From Coleofasciculus sp. LEGE 07092 (GTDB lineage Bacteria > Cyanobacteriota > Cyanobacteriia > Cyanobacteriales > Coleofasciculaceae), in NCBI RefSeq assembly GCF_015207375.1, contig NZ_JADEWY010000010.1, positions 1 through 64,000 on the forward strand: a stretch of 64,000 bases of DNA, given 5' to 3'. The position numbers and the translations under genes were made by a program. Shown here piece by piece: positions 34,072 to 42,900 of this stretch; positions within the stretch are counted from its first letter, which is position 1; every line of letters begins with the position of its first letter. The notes under the pieces are model-generated. The model made no database searches and had not been told where the DNA came from. It saw nothing but the letters and a program-made list of their open reading frames with translations.

Positions 34072-34557
34072 ATGCCAGACGTTGAAAAGGGTATTCTGAA
34101 CGCAAAGGACAATCTTCCTGAGGTGACTCCCACCCCACCGTCCCAGCAAAAGCCTCAATCGAGCGCTCAAGCACTCAAATCTCGTCTTCAATGGGGCGAA
34201 CCAGCTTTGACTATTCTCGATGTCCGCGAACGTACAGTGTTCAATCACGGTCACATCAGAGGAGCAATGCCAATGCCCATAGATGAATTACCTGCTCGAG
34301 CAATAGATAGTCTCGACCGCAGACGCGAGATTTATGTCTACGGTGAAAACGACGAACAAAGTACTCAGGCAGCCAACAAACTGCGCGAGGCTGGATTTGA
34401 ATCCGTAACCTTCCTAAAAGGCGGAATTGATGCTTGGAAAGCAATTGCAGGTCCTACCGAAGGTCCCGCCGAGCAAGTCGATAACCTCGATGCCTCCTCT
34501 TACAATGTTAAAGCGCGGCTAGACAAGCAGACTGCCATTGACTCCAAGAAGGTATAA
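34072..34557 (+). CDS. Rhodanese-like domain protein lacking the catalytic cysteine
   Basis: The 161-residue protein has one rhodanese domain: TILDVRERTVFNHGHIRGAM, PMPIDELP and LKGGIDAWKA at the end. At the active-site loop, where active enzymes read VxCxxGxRS, the sequence is IYVYGENDEQSTQAA. The catalytic cysteine is replaced, so sulfur transfer is not expected. It could serve as a binding or regulatory module. The N-terminal 40 residues are Pro/Gln-rich and probably disordered. The start ATG lies about 10 nt after an AT-rich stretch with no clear ribosome site. Confidence 0.75.
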   Translation: MPDVEKGILNAKDNLPEVTPTPPSQQKPQSSAQALKSRLQWGEPALTILDVRERTVFNHGHIRGAMPMPIDELPARAIDSLDRRREIYVYGENDEQSTQAANKLREAGFESVTFLKGGIDAWKAIAGPTEGPAEQVDNLDASSYNVKARLDKQTAIDSKKV

Positions 34558-34608
34558 GGAGATTGATGTAGAGACACTCCATACAACGTGGAGACGTTCC
34601 CTACGATT

Positions 34609-34636
34609 GTAGAGACGTTGCATGCAACGTCTCTAC
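34609..34636. repeat. Perfect 28-bp palindrome, arms GTAGAGACGTTGCA
   Basis: The 14-nt arm GTAGAGACGTTGCA and its reverse complement meet head to head. It is preceded by two degenerate copies of the arm (GTAGAGACACTCC, GTGGAGACGTTCCC) and is followed by CTTTTAAAAAAT. Related copies are at 30368 and 61273. It may also terminate the rhodanese transcript. Confidence 0.75.
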
Positions 34637-34722
34637 TTTTAAAAAATGTATAATTATTTAAGGATGCAGTTTGATTTATTCATATGTTTCGCGTTTTGGT
34701 CAATGCGTAAGTTCCAGTTAAA

Positions 34723-34881
34723 ATGAATCGTTCAAAAGTTGTTGCAATTGTGACCGGTGCGATCTCGTTGATTTTAGCGATCGCTTATCTACTTCTCGTT
34801 CAGCTTTTAGACTTCCGGGGCGAAATGCTTCCGGCTCCAGTCAGTCACTTACCGCCAGTAATTCAAATAGTGCAGGAATAG
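34723..34881 (+). CDS. Small single-helix membrane protein (52 aa)
   Basis: The frame starts ATGAATCG and reads MNRSKVVAIVTGAISLILAI, then AYLLLVQLLDFRGEM and a proline-rich tail LPAPVSHLPPVIQIVQE. It has one strong membrane helix (about residues 7-30) with a positive N-terminus, suggesting N-in orientation. This length and the LLLVQLLDFRGEM context match a small conserved cyanobacterial protein I recognise only as hypothetical. It lies between the rhodanese gene and a MITE on the same strand. Confidence 0.75.
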   Translation: MNRSKVVAIVTGAISLILAIAYLLLVQLLDFRGEMLPAPVSHLPPVIQIVQE

Positions 34882-34949
34882 AGCGCCACTCCAGTAATCA
34901 CAATTGAAGAGAAACTTCACTCTTGTACCCAAAGAAGAATACCTCTTAA

Positions 34950-35044
34950 ACAGGACTTACGCAAAGAAAGCCTGTAAACCGCTAATTGTAGGGACACGAT
35001 ATATAGTGTCCCTACCAGATGTAGCGTCTGTGCGTAAGTCCTGT
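34950..35044. mobile_element. 95-bp MITE with TAA target duplication
   Basis: Terminal inverted repeats ACAGGACTTACGCA (34950-34963) and TGCGTAAGTCCTGT (35031-35044) are perfect over 14 bp. The element is flanked on both sides by TAA (34947-34949 and 35045-35047), a 3-bp target-site duplication. An inner inverted repeat GTAGGGACAC / GTGTCCCTAC (about 34988-35015) forms the core hairpin. There is no open reading frame, so it would need an IS5-type transposase in trans. Confidence 0.75.
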
Positions 35045-35110
35045 TAAAGCTGAAAACTGCTACAGAAACTGCCGCTATCATTAAAGCAAAGACCAGAGGC
35101 ATCACCGAAG

Positions 35111-35497
35111 ATGGAAGAAGAACTCATCCAAACCGCCATCAATCGAGCCTACTCTTCCCTAGCGCGATCAATCCAAGAGTTACTAGCTGCTAGCGAAACC
35201 CGTCTGGCAAAAACACCCCATGGTTGGTACATCGGTATCTTTACACCTTCAAGCGAAGTTTACCGAAAACTAGTTGACCAAGTTCAACCTCTAACAGAGT
35301 CTCTGACAAGAGTGATGGGAACCTTTCGTCTTGGTGTTTGTACTTCTAATGATCCCCTACCACCTGGAGGTAGCACTACAGGCACGATCGCTAATCGCTT
35401 TTTGATTGACATGACTTGGTACTATCAGGTAAACAGCGACTCTCACCCGTTTTGGTGCGAAGTGACACCTGAGGATTTACTAAAACCCTTATCTTAG
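35111..35497 (+). CDS. Hypothetical soluble protein (128 aa)
   Basis: The ATG follows ATCACCGAAG. The sequence is EEELIQTAINRAYSSLARSI, then FTPSSEVYRKLVDQVQPLTE and a C-terminal FLIDMTWYYQVNSDSHPFWC. It appears to be a compact alpha/beta domain with no signal peptide and no membrane helix. The Trp/Tyr-rich end (GWYIGIF, TWYYQ, FWCEV) suggests a folded protein. I do not recognise a family. It begins 66 nt downstream of the MITE, which may supply or disrupt its promoter. Confidence 0.6.
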   Translation: MEEELIQTAINRAYSSLARSIQELLAASETRLAKTPHGWYIGIFTPSSEVYRKLVDQVQPLTESLTRVMGTFRLGVCTSNDPLPPGGSTTGTIANRFLIDMTWYYQVNSDSHPFWCEVTPEDLLKPLS

Positions 35498-35692
35498 AGA
35501 CGAATGCCACGGACTTTAGCACAAATCTGAGCGTGTAACCTTATAAAATGCGAATCTCTGAAAGGGAGGAGAAGCCTAACCTCTCATGGGACTTCCGAAA
35601 TCTTTCTGGCAAAGGTTCACCCAGAGGATCGAGATCGCACGATTGGAGTAATATTGGTGTGACTCTGGGTGTCGGACGGGAATTTAGTTATG

Positions 35693-35794
35693 GTGAAAGA
35701 ATGGGTAGAGTTGCAGGGAGGCAATATTTCTTTTGAGAGCGAGGTTGATGTGGGTACAACCTTTACTGTAAGTTTGCCTTATTCTGAAGGTTGA
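35693..35794 (+). pseudogene. Histidine kinase, extreme C-terminal fragment
   Basis: Thirty-three codons from GTG at 35693 to TGA at 35794 read VKEWVELQGGNISFESEVDV then GTTFTVSLPYSEG. This is the end of a HATPase_c domain (helix, GG turn, final beta strands). Nothing upstream in this or the other frames continues the domain convincingly. It is a second kinase remnant, similar in kind to the one at 100-630. Confidence 0.7.
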
Positions 35795-36220
35795 GTTCCC
35801 TTTTTCTCGGAGCAGAGAGAATAGGCGCTGATCGAAATACCTCGATCGCCTGATTGTCATCACTGAGATTGTGTGCTTCAATTGTGTTAAGAAATATTTA
35901 TTTTTTGAGTTGCACAGGAACCAACCGTAAAACCTTACGTTTTTGCCGTCTTCAAGAAAATTAAACACGGTAGAAGCCAATCAGGGGGTATCTATATATC
36001 AATGTAAAAAGGCGAGGCAGGAAGAAAGACTTTTCCTGCTGACTTTCTCGCTTTAATAGGGATTCTGAAGCAGAGATTTGTTCTTGATTAAGTGAAGCTA
36101 GCTAAACTGGAGGATTTTCTTAGGGAGCTAAACCTCGGTATTCATTGTTCGGATTATATCTCAAAAACGTCATTTTTAAACTGACTGTACCACTTTTGTT
36201 ATCGATTTCTACTTAAATCC
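35795..36220. other. Spacer before the cyclase gene
   Basis: No convincing gene. It contains a long imperfect hairpin at 36008-36054 and an AT-rich stretch before the cyclase ATG. Confidence 0.35.
36008..36054. terminator. Long imperfect hairpin, possible bidirectional terminator
   Basis: AAAGGCGAG (36008-36016) faces CTCGCTTT (36047-36054), and inside it CAGGAA faces TTCCTG. The A and T tracts at the ends would give a T-run in either orientation. It lies in the spacer after the kinase fragment. Confidence 0.5.
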
Positions 36221-37357
36221 ATGCCAAACCCTACGCCCCGTATCCTGTTGGTTGACGATGAACCCAATAATTTATTTCTCCTTGAAGAACTTTTGCTGAG
36301 TGAAGGTTACATCCCACTCAAGGCAGAATCAGGAGCAGAAGCGCTGGAAATTGCCGCCCAGTCGGTTCCTGACCTGATTGTACTGGATGTGATGATGCCA
36401 GATATGGACGGCTTTGAAGTTTGTCAGCAATTGCGTGACGATTCTAAACTGCAAACAGTGCCGGTGATTTTTCTGACGGCTTTGGATGATGATCAGTCCC
36501 GCTTACGAGGACTGGAAATGATGGGAGATGATTATCTCACCAAGCCAATTAACAGCCAACTGGTGTTGGCAAAGATTGCTAGCCTCTTGCGCTTGGCGCG
36601 TTTGCGATCGCAGCAATCCCGACAGCAAGTCATTGCCGCTTGGGAGGTTAATGACTATATCTCAGAAAAGTTTCGGCTGTTCGTACCTGAGCAATATCTC
36701 AATCGCATTGCGCCCAAAGGGGTTGAATCTATTCAACTCGGAAATGCCAGGGAAGAAGAAATGACAGTCTTGTTCTGTGATATTCGGGGGTTTACATCGA
36801 TTGCCGAGTCTCAATCTGCCATGGATACCTTTAAGTGGCTCAATGCCTTCTTTACCCAAATGAGTCAGGCAATTGCCGATCATCATGGCTTTGTCGATAA
36901 ATTCTTAGGAGACGCTATTTTAGCCATCTTCGATCGCCCAGACTGCCACGCTGCCGACGCCATCGATGCGGCGTTGACTATGCAGCAGCGCTTAAATGAG
37001 TTTAATAGCGATCGCTACCCGTACAAATTGGACTCGCCGATTAATGTTGGTATTGGCATTCACACCGGTCAGGGTTTAATTGGTACAGTTGGCTCCGATC
37101 AGCGCATGGACTCTACCGTTATTGGCGATGTAGTCAACACGGCTGCTCGATTGGAAGAACTCACAAAGTTCTACCACTGCACTATTCTTGTCAGTCATGC
37201 AACTGTTGATCACGTTAAAAATACTCCACCCTCCCAATCCTTTGAGAGTCGGTGGATTGATCGGGTAACTCCCCGTGGTAAACAGCAAGCCCTTGACCTT
37301 TACGAGATTTTGGCTGCCCAAACTCCACTTTTGAATGTCGCAGAGCTGAAATCGTGA
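36221..37357 (+). CDS. Receiver domain - class III adenylate cyclase
   Basis: The 378-residue protein has an N-terminal response-regulator receiver (RILLVDDEP, phospho-acceptor Asp56 in VLDVMMP, YLTKPI) followed by a class III nucleotide cyclase domain from about residue 155. Metal-binding Asp187 lies in FCDIRGFT and Asp231 in FLGDAI. Lys227 and Thr299 occupy the purine-specificity positions, and Arg310 lies in VVNTAARLEE. Thr in place of Asp next to the IG motif is the class IIIb pattern of bicarbonate-responsive cyanobacterial cyclases, so cAMP synthesis controlled by phosphorylation and possibly inorganic carbon is expected. A histidine kinase partner is not adjacent. The hybrid kinase at 39970 is a candidate. 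Confidence 0.93.
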   Translation: MPNPTPRILLVDDEPNNLFLLEELLLSEGYIPLKAESGAEALEIAAQSVPDLIVLDVMMPDMDGFEVCQQLRDDSKLQTVPVIFLTALDDDQSRLRGLEMMGDDYLTKPINSQLVLAKIASLLRLARLRSQQSRQQVIAAWEVNDYISEKFRLFVPEQYLNRIAPKGVESIQLGNAREEEMTVLFCDIRGFTSIAESQSAMDTFKWLNAFFTQMSQAIADHHGFVDKFLGDAILAIFDRPDCHAADAIDAALTMQQRLNEFNSDRYPYKLDSPINVGIGIHTGQGLIGTVGSDQRMDSTVIGDVVNTAARLEELTKFYHCTILVSHATVDHVKNTPPSQSFESRWIDRVTPRGKQQALDLYEILAAQTPLLNVAELKS

Positions 37358-38084
37358 GTTTAATCGTTACTTGAATGTTTTGGCACAACCCTAGGCAGTT
37401 GTTGCGCTCTAGGTATCTGTCGTCGTTCCTGCTATCAAGTCCGATTGATTGCTTGCACTTTGGTGAAAATGAGCCAGAAAGCAGAGGGGATAAGGAATGA
37501 GTACTGTATAGACGGACACCATATTACCTACAGTATTACCTACAGTTCCTTTATTTCCAATGGCTGGAACCATTTTTTATCTTAAAAAATAGAAATTTTT
37601 CTTAATACTAAAGAGCTATTATTTTTCAGAAGAGGTATAGAGGGAGTGTATCTTCCCCCAGTCTACTGACAGTCATGATGAAGTATAGTAGCCAACGTTT
37701 TGGTTAACTTATTCAAAGCTCCTTTATCTCCTGCACAAGTAGGGACTTTTTTGTAGTGTGGAAATTACGGAATTGGCTAAAAGCCGTTACTCGTAAATTC
37801 CGAGATTTTGCTGAGGCTAGCCACGCCAGAAGGCTAGATGATAGAGGAATAAGTGAGCTTTGGACATTGGAAGTCTCCCCCGGTTGGCATTACCCTGCTC
37901 TACCCACCGGGGTTTTTCATTAACGGCGGCTGGTTGAAAGCAATTGCCTGTGCTACTCTAACAAGAGAGAGTAAATTCGGTTGCGGCGTTTGTTTCTAGT
38001 CTTGATAGGTTTTTTCCTTTTGGTCAGTACAGGCTTCTCTCCGAAATCTAAATCTCTATACACCCCTGATTTTGGAGACGATCT
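37358..38084. other. Long spacer with a possible sRNA
   Basis: About 730 nt. No gene recognised upstream of the RNA-binding protein. The stretch from 37740 to 37917 is GC-richer than its surroundings and ends in a terminator-like hairpin, so it could be a small RNA or the leader of the RRM gene. RRM genes of cyanobacteria often have long leaders. Confidence 0.35.
37878..37917 (+). terminator. Terminator-like hairpin upstream of the RRM gene
   Basis: CCCCGGT (37878-37884) pairs with ACCGGGG (37906-37912) across a loop containing GGCATTACCCTGCTC, followed directly by TTTTT. It could end a small RNA transcribed from 37740 or thereabouts, or attenuate the RRM transcript. Confidence 0.55.
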
Positions 38085-38384
38085 ATGTCAATTTATGTTG
38101 GCAACTTATCTTATGAGGTCACACAAGAAGACCTCAGCGAGGTTTTTGCAGAATATGGTTCTGTAAAGCGAATTCAGCTACCCACTGACCGCGAAACAGG
38201 TCGCTTGCGTGGTTTTGGTTTTGTAGAAATGGGTTCAGAGGCTGAAGAAGCGGCTGCCATCGATGCACTTGATGGTGCTGAATGGATGGGTCGTGACATG
38301 AAAGTTAACAAGGCAAAGCCCCGGGAAGACAGAGGTTCCACTAATGGTGGTCGGAGAAACAATAACTTCTCTCGCCGTTACTAA
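38085..38384 (+). CDS. RRM-type RNA-binding protein
   Basis: The 99-residue protein has one RNA-recognition motif: RNP2 IYVGNL at residues 3-8 and RNP1 RGFGFVEM about 40 residues later. It ends with a Gly/Arg/Asn-rich tail (GSTNGGRRNNNFSRRY) typical of cyanobacterial cold-inducible RNA-binding proteins (Rbp/RNP family). It binds single-stranded or structured RNA and usually responds to cold or light. The tail places it among the glycine-rich members. A terminator-like hairpin follows at 38484. Confidence 0.93.
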   Translation: MSIYVGNLSYEVTQEDLSEVFAEYGSVKRIQLPTDRETGRLRGFGFVEMGSEAEEAAAIDALDGAEWMGRDMKVNKAKPREDRGSTNGGRRNNNFSRRY

Positions 38385-38483
38385 GCTCTTCGGCTAAACC
38401 GATAGAAGTTAGTCTTGCTTTGGTGACAAATGCAGGGTAGTTAACGAGTGATTTCAATCAGTCTTAGTGACTCGTATTAATCT

Positions 38484-38518
38484 AGAAAGGCTTAGGCATA
38501 AATGCTTAAGCCTTTTCT
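38484..38518. terminator. Bidirectional terminator-like hairpin
   Basis: AGAAAGGCTTA (38484-38494) pairs with TAAGCCTTTTCT (38507-38518). The T-run side ends the RRM transcript. The hairpin overlaps the 3' end of the minus-strand ABC remnant. Confidence 0.6.
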
Positions 38519-38997
38519 ATTACGCCTTGGTTTCGGGCTTCTAAGATTTGTCCGTGAATGAACTCCACAGCGGCAAAATCTAGACCAAAACAGGGATTGG
38601 CAGCAATCAGTAGGTTGATGCGATCGCCAGAAAGTTCCCGCGCTAGTACCGTGTGCTGTACGTTGCCCCCAGAAAGATTGCCAACTGGCGTGTCTGGTGA
38701 AGGGGTTTTCACAGAAAACTCATGAATTAACCCTTCTGCCATCTGTCGAATTGCCTGAAGGATAAGTAAAAAGCCTGATTTGACTTGAGGTGGACGATCA
38801 AAGGTTCGCAGCGCCATGTTTTCTGCCACACTCATATGAGAGACACAAGCATTACGCAGGGGTTCTTCCGGCAAGGCAAAAACCTTATGTTTATACATCT
38901 GAGTTCGGGTTGCTCTATAAACTTCTAAATTTTTCACTAAGCCATGACCCGAAAATTGCCCCTTGCGCAAAACCGTTACTTCATCACAAAATGCCAT
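38506..38997 (-). pseudogene. ABC ATPase fragment, second nucleotide-binding domain
   Basis: The 163-residue frame retains the C-terminal half of an ABC ATPase of the RbsA/NupO nucleoside/sugar type: FCDEVTVLRKGQ, SVAENMALRTFD, the signature region LSGGNVQHTVLAREL and a degraded Walker B/D-loop (LLIAANPCFGLDFAAVEFIH). The family normally reads LLIAAQPTRGLD, so the conserved Thr-Arg is lost. The first nucleotide-binding domain with Walker A, and the H-switch at the C-terminus, are absent, and the frame ends in VIEKA. It is a decayed remnant with no permease neighbours. Confidence 0.7.
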
Positions 38998-39095
38998 GAC
39001 TTATCTAAATTTGTGTCCGTAATATCAAAACCTTGGGGGGGTGATGTGGTGCTATAATTTGGTCAAACCATAAATTGCCAAGTAAAAATAAAACT

Positions 39096-39323
39096 ATGGC
39101 TAGTATTATTGTTCAAGTTGATGAAGAGATTAAATCAGCATTTGAACAGGCTAACCCTGAAATTCAGAAACAGTTAAGTAATATTATTCAGTTATTTTTA
39201 CGAGAAAAGTTATACGACAAGCGTTTAACTGAGGTGATGGCATAAATTTCAGACAAAGCACAACAACGAGGCTTAACACCAGAGATTTTACAAGATATTT
39301 TAGCGGATGACAATGACGAATAG
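39096..39323 (+). pseudogene. Antitoxin of a PIN-type pair, with nonsense codon
   Basis: The gene starts ASIIVQVDEEIKSAFEQANP (antitoxin-like beta-strand and helix) and stops at a TAA at 39243 after RLTEVMA. The same frame then continues ISDKAQQRGLTPEILQDILA to a TAG at 39321. The normal family reads TEVMAEISDKAQQRGLTP, so a single GAA to TAA change gives a truncated 49-residue protein. It is followed directly by a damaged PIN toxin gene, the usual gene order. Confidence 0.7.
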
Positions 39324-39526
39324 ATTTGTCATCGATCCAATTCGTCAAGATTACAGAAACAATCCCTGTTTGTCGAGATGAAAAAGACAATAAATTTTTA
39401 GAATTGGCTGTTAGTGGTAATGCTAATATCATAATTACGGGCGATTTGGATTTATTGGTGTTAAATCCTTTTCAATCCATAGAAATTCTGACTCCAGATA
39501 GGTTGGTTGATAAATTTGCTGAATAA
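39313..39526 (+). pseudogene. PIN-domain toxin with internal deletion
   Basis: The ATG at 39313 overlaps the antitoxin end and gives MTNRFVID, the usual start of a PIN-domain ribonuclease, but it then runs into PIRQDYRN and a stop. The C-terminal half of the domain appears in the next frame from 39326: VKITETIPVCRDEKDNKFLE, then LAVSGNANIIITGDLDLLVL and ILTPDRLVDKFAE. The active-site acidic residues of the middle part are missing, about 80 residues in all. With the antitoxin nonsense change, the whole module is inactive. Confidence 0.7.
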
Positions 39527-39604
39527 ATGGGTTTCAGAAACCGGGTTTCTACTACAATCTTGGTACTGAGTGCTTTTACCCTAACCCGTGTTCTAAAACA
39601 GCCC

Positions 39605-39973
39605 ATGGATTGTATTCACTTAACAGGAATTCGCTGCTACGGCTATACCGGCTACTTACCCGAAGAACAGGTACTGGGACAATGGTTTGAAATTGACTTA
39701 ACCCTATGGCTAGATTTAGCACCCGCCGGACAAAGCGATGACATTACCGATACTCTGGATTACCGTCAAGCCATTGAAACTGTTAAGCAACTTGTGAAAA
39801 CCTCAAAATTTGCCCTCGTGGAAAAATTAGCGACAGCGATCGCTAATTCTATCCTCCAATTTGAGCAAGTGCAGCAAGTTCAGGTGCAGTTAAGCAAACC
39901 CGCCGCCCCTATTCCCGACTTTGGGGGCACCATTACGATCAATATCACCAGAAGTCGCTCTACCCCGTCTTAG
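39605..39973 (+). CDS. folB: Dihydroneopterin aldolase
   Basis: The 122-residue form starts at ATG 39605: [20 protein letters not shown]. Then comes [20 protein letters not shown], the [18 protein letters not shown] segment and [19 protein letters not shown], which are the conserved folB sequences. The C-terminus is [20 protein letters not shown]. FolB converts dihydroneopterin to hydroxymethyldihydropterin in folate synthesis. A longer frame from 39527 adds 26 residues without similarity. The stop codon overlaps that of the convergent hybrid kinase by 4 nt. Confidence 0.92.
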   Translation: MDCIHLTGIRCYGYTGYLPEEQVLGQWFEIDLTLWLDLAPAGQSDDITDTLDYRQAIETVKQLVKTSKFALVEKLATAIANSILQFEQVQQVQVQLSKPAAPIPDFGGTITINITRSRSTPS

Positions 39974-42900
39974 CGCTGTTTCTCCCCAAACTGTAAAAGA
40001 GATTGACGCTCTAACTGCAAGGCTACCTCTACCCGTTGATACTCCTCTACCACCTGGGAAACAATCACAACGGCATCCCCCATACTACTCGCCTTTCCCA
40101 TTGCCTCCAATTCCCAACTCAGTTGCGCCAGGGTATGCGCTTGCAGTAACGCACTACTCGATTTCAAACTATGAGCAGTTCGTTGTAGTAATCGAGCATC
40201 ATCTTGCTCAATGGCTGTCTGAAGCGATCGCAAAAGCTCTGGCGTTTCTGCCAAATAACTATCAATAATTTCAATAACAAACTCATCACTCCCATCACCC
40301 ACCCGATCCTTCAACTCTTGCAAGTCTATAGAATGATGTACCGTATTGAGAGCCCCTTCGCCCTTGGAAACCAAAGGGGATTTGCACTGACTCAATGCGC
40401 TCTTGAGTACCTCAATGCGAATTGGCTTACTGATATAATCATCCATACCTGCTTCTAGACACTCTTCGCGATCGCCCTGCATGGCATTGGCAGTCATGGC
40501 AATAATCCGGGGACGCTCAGAGGCACACCATTGGGTACAAACCTGACGAGTCGCCGTTAATCCGTCCATTTCTGGCATTTGCACATCCATCAACACCACA
40601 TCATAGGATTGACGATGCAAGGCTGCCAATACCTCTAACCCATTCGCCGCAATATCAACCCGATACCCCAACCGTTTCAGTAGATTAACCGCCACTTTCT
40701 GATTTACCACATTGTCCTCCGCCAGCAGAATCTTGAGGGGGAGCTGTTCGGCAAACCCTGAATCAGATACCGATGAATTCTGGAAGACTGTATCTGGGAT
40801 AACCTCCTTGTCAAAAATCGCCATCAAGGTATTGTAAAGCTGAGATTGTTTAATGGGTTTGCTCAAATAAGCCGTAACCTTAGCCGTGGCGTTGGGCTGG
40901 CTCAATTCTCCCTGCCCGATAGCCGTTAGCATAACTAACGGTAAGTTTTGTCCCTTCGGTTGCCTGCGAATTTGCTCTGCCAATGTCAAGCCATTTATCC
41001 CAGACATCTCCCGATCCAAAATTGCCAAGTCAAAGGGCTGCCCCTGCTGGAGCCATGCCAGAGCTTCAGCGCCAGACTTCGCCGCTCGCACCCGCATCCC
41101 CAATGACTGCGCTTGTAGCGTTAAAACTCGCTGATGCGTGAGATTATCATCGACAATCAACAGGTGTTTATGGGCGAGTAACGGGTGAGACACAGGACTA
41201 TCGACTAAGGAGGAGTGAGGCATCGCCGTGAAAAGTGCCGTGAAATAGAACGTGGAGCCAATTCCTACCTGACTCTCAACCCACATCCTACCCCCCATCA
41301 TCTGAGTCAATCGCTGACTAATCACCAAGCCCAACCCTGTCCCCCCATACTGGCGAGTCGTAGATGCATCCACCTGGGTGAAGGGTTTAAACAGGCTATC
41401 CATCCGGTTGGGTGGAATTCCAATTCCCGTATCTCTGACAGAAAATAGCAGACAGACTGGAGAATTGGGATTGTCTTTCCACTCCTGACGCTTAACCGAC
41501 GCTCCCATCGGCGGATACTCATAGGGTTGTTGGTGCGTCTCTACAATCCTTTGGACGCTCACCGAAACCACGACTTCCCCAACCCCTGTAAACTTCACCG
41601 CATTACTCAGCAAATTCACCAAGATTTGGCGGACTCTTGTGATATCTCCCACAACGGTTTCGGGAGTTTGCGGGTTCATCAGATAAGCCAGCTCAATGCC
41701 CTTCTCGGATGCCTTAGGAGCCAGTAAGTCAAGAGATTCCTCAATACAGGTTCGGAGGCTGAAGGGGTGTTTCTCTAAATTCAACTTGCCAGACTCCATC
41801 TTGGAGAAGTCCAGGATGTCATTAATAATCGTGAGCAATGTATCACCACTATTGCGAATAATTTCTATAAACTCGCGCTGCTGGGATGTAAGCCTGGTAT
41901 CGAGGAGCAAGCTCGTCATACCAATTACGGCATTCATTGGCGTGCGAATTTCATGGCTCATGGTTGCCAGAAATTCACTTTTGGTGCGGTTGGCTCGCTC
42001 GGCTTCTTCCGTAATTGCCAATAATGCCCCAGTGCGTTCCTCGACTCGTTCTTCCAGGGTGGCATTGGCACGTTGAATTTCCTGAAATTTTTGATTGAGA
42101 GCCACCGCCATCGATTGAAAGTTACTGGTTAGGGATTGGAACTCCCTCACCTGACTATGAGGAAAATCGACGGGTGCCATGCGATCGAGAATTTTCTGGG
42201 GTAAATTGGTTGTTACTTGTGCCAACTTGGAGAGAGGAGCCACTAATCGACGGCTGAGGAGGATGGCAATCAGGGATGCCAGCACAGCGATCGCCAGCAG
42301 AGTAGCTAAACTTTTGAGATAAAGAATTTCTAGGTCGTTAATATAAGGGGCTGTGGGAATCTGGATCAGTAATGTCCAGGAAAGGCGATTATCAATAGGG
42401 ATTTCCAGCATATAAAACGAACGCTTCCAGCGCACCATAATTGGTGTCCCTGGTGCAACGGGCAACCACTGAAAAATTCCCGCATCAAGGGAGCGAATTT
42501 CTCCCCCCTGACGCGGATTAAAGGGTTCCATAACGGTGAGTTCGGGCTGGGTACTGGCAATAACCCGATTTTGACTGTCAAGGATTGTGGTTTTTACCCC
42601 TTGTTCCTTGAGACTCGATTGGTTTAAAAATTCAGCAATATAATTCAAATCAATAGAACCATAGGCAATCCCCCGAAAACTATTTTGTGCGATCGCTGGA
42701 ATAATTAAACCAACGTGGGGAACAAGGGAGGCTTGATCGACGTGAACCTCTGTAATGAGGGGCTGCAAACTTGTTGCTGCTTGTTTTAGAAAGGATTTTT
42801 CAGGGATACTCAAGCCAATAGCTGACTCTCCTTGTTCATTGGTTAAGGGTTCAGATGCCACAAGGGTGCCGTTAGAATCCGTGATGTAAACTTTGGAAAA

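Noticed and set aside
35548..35980. Frames 35548-35736 (plus) and 35684-35980 (minus) around the kinase fragment
   Set aside because: Neither gives a recognisable protein; the plus frame overlaps the better-supported kinase C-terminus.
40886..42076. Plus-strand frames inside the hybrid kinase gene
   Set aside because: They are opposite intact kinase and receiver motifs.
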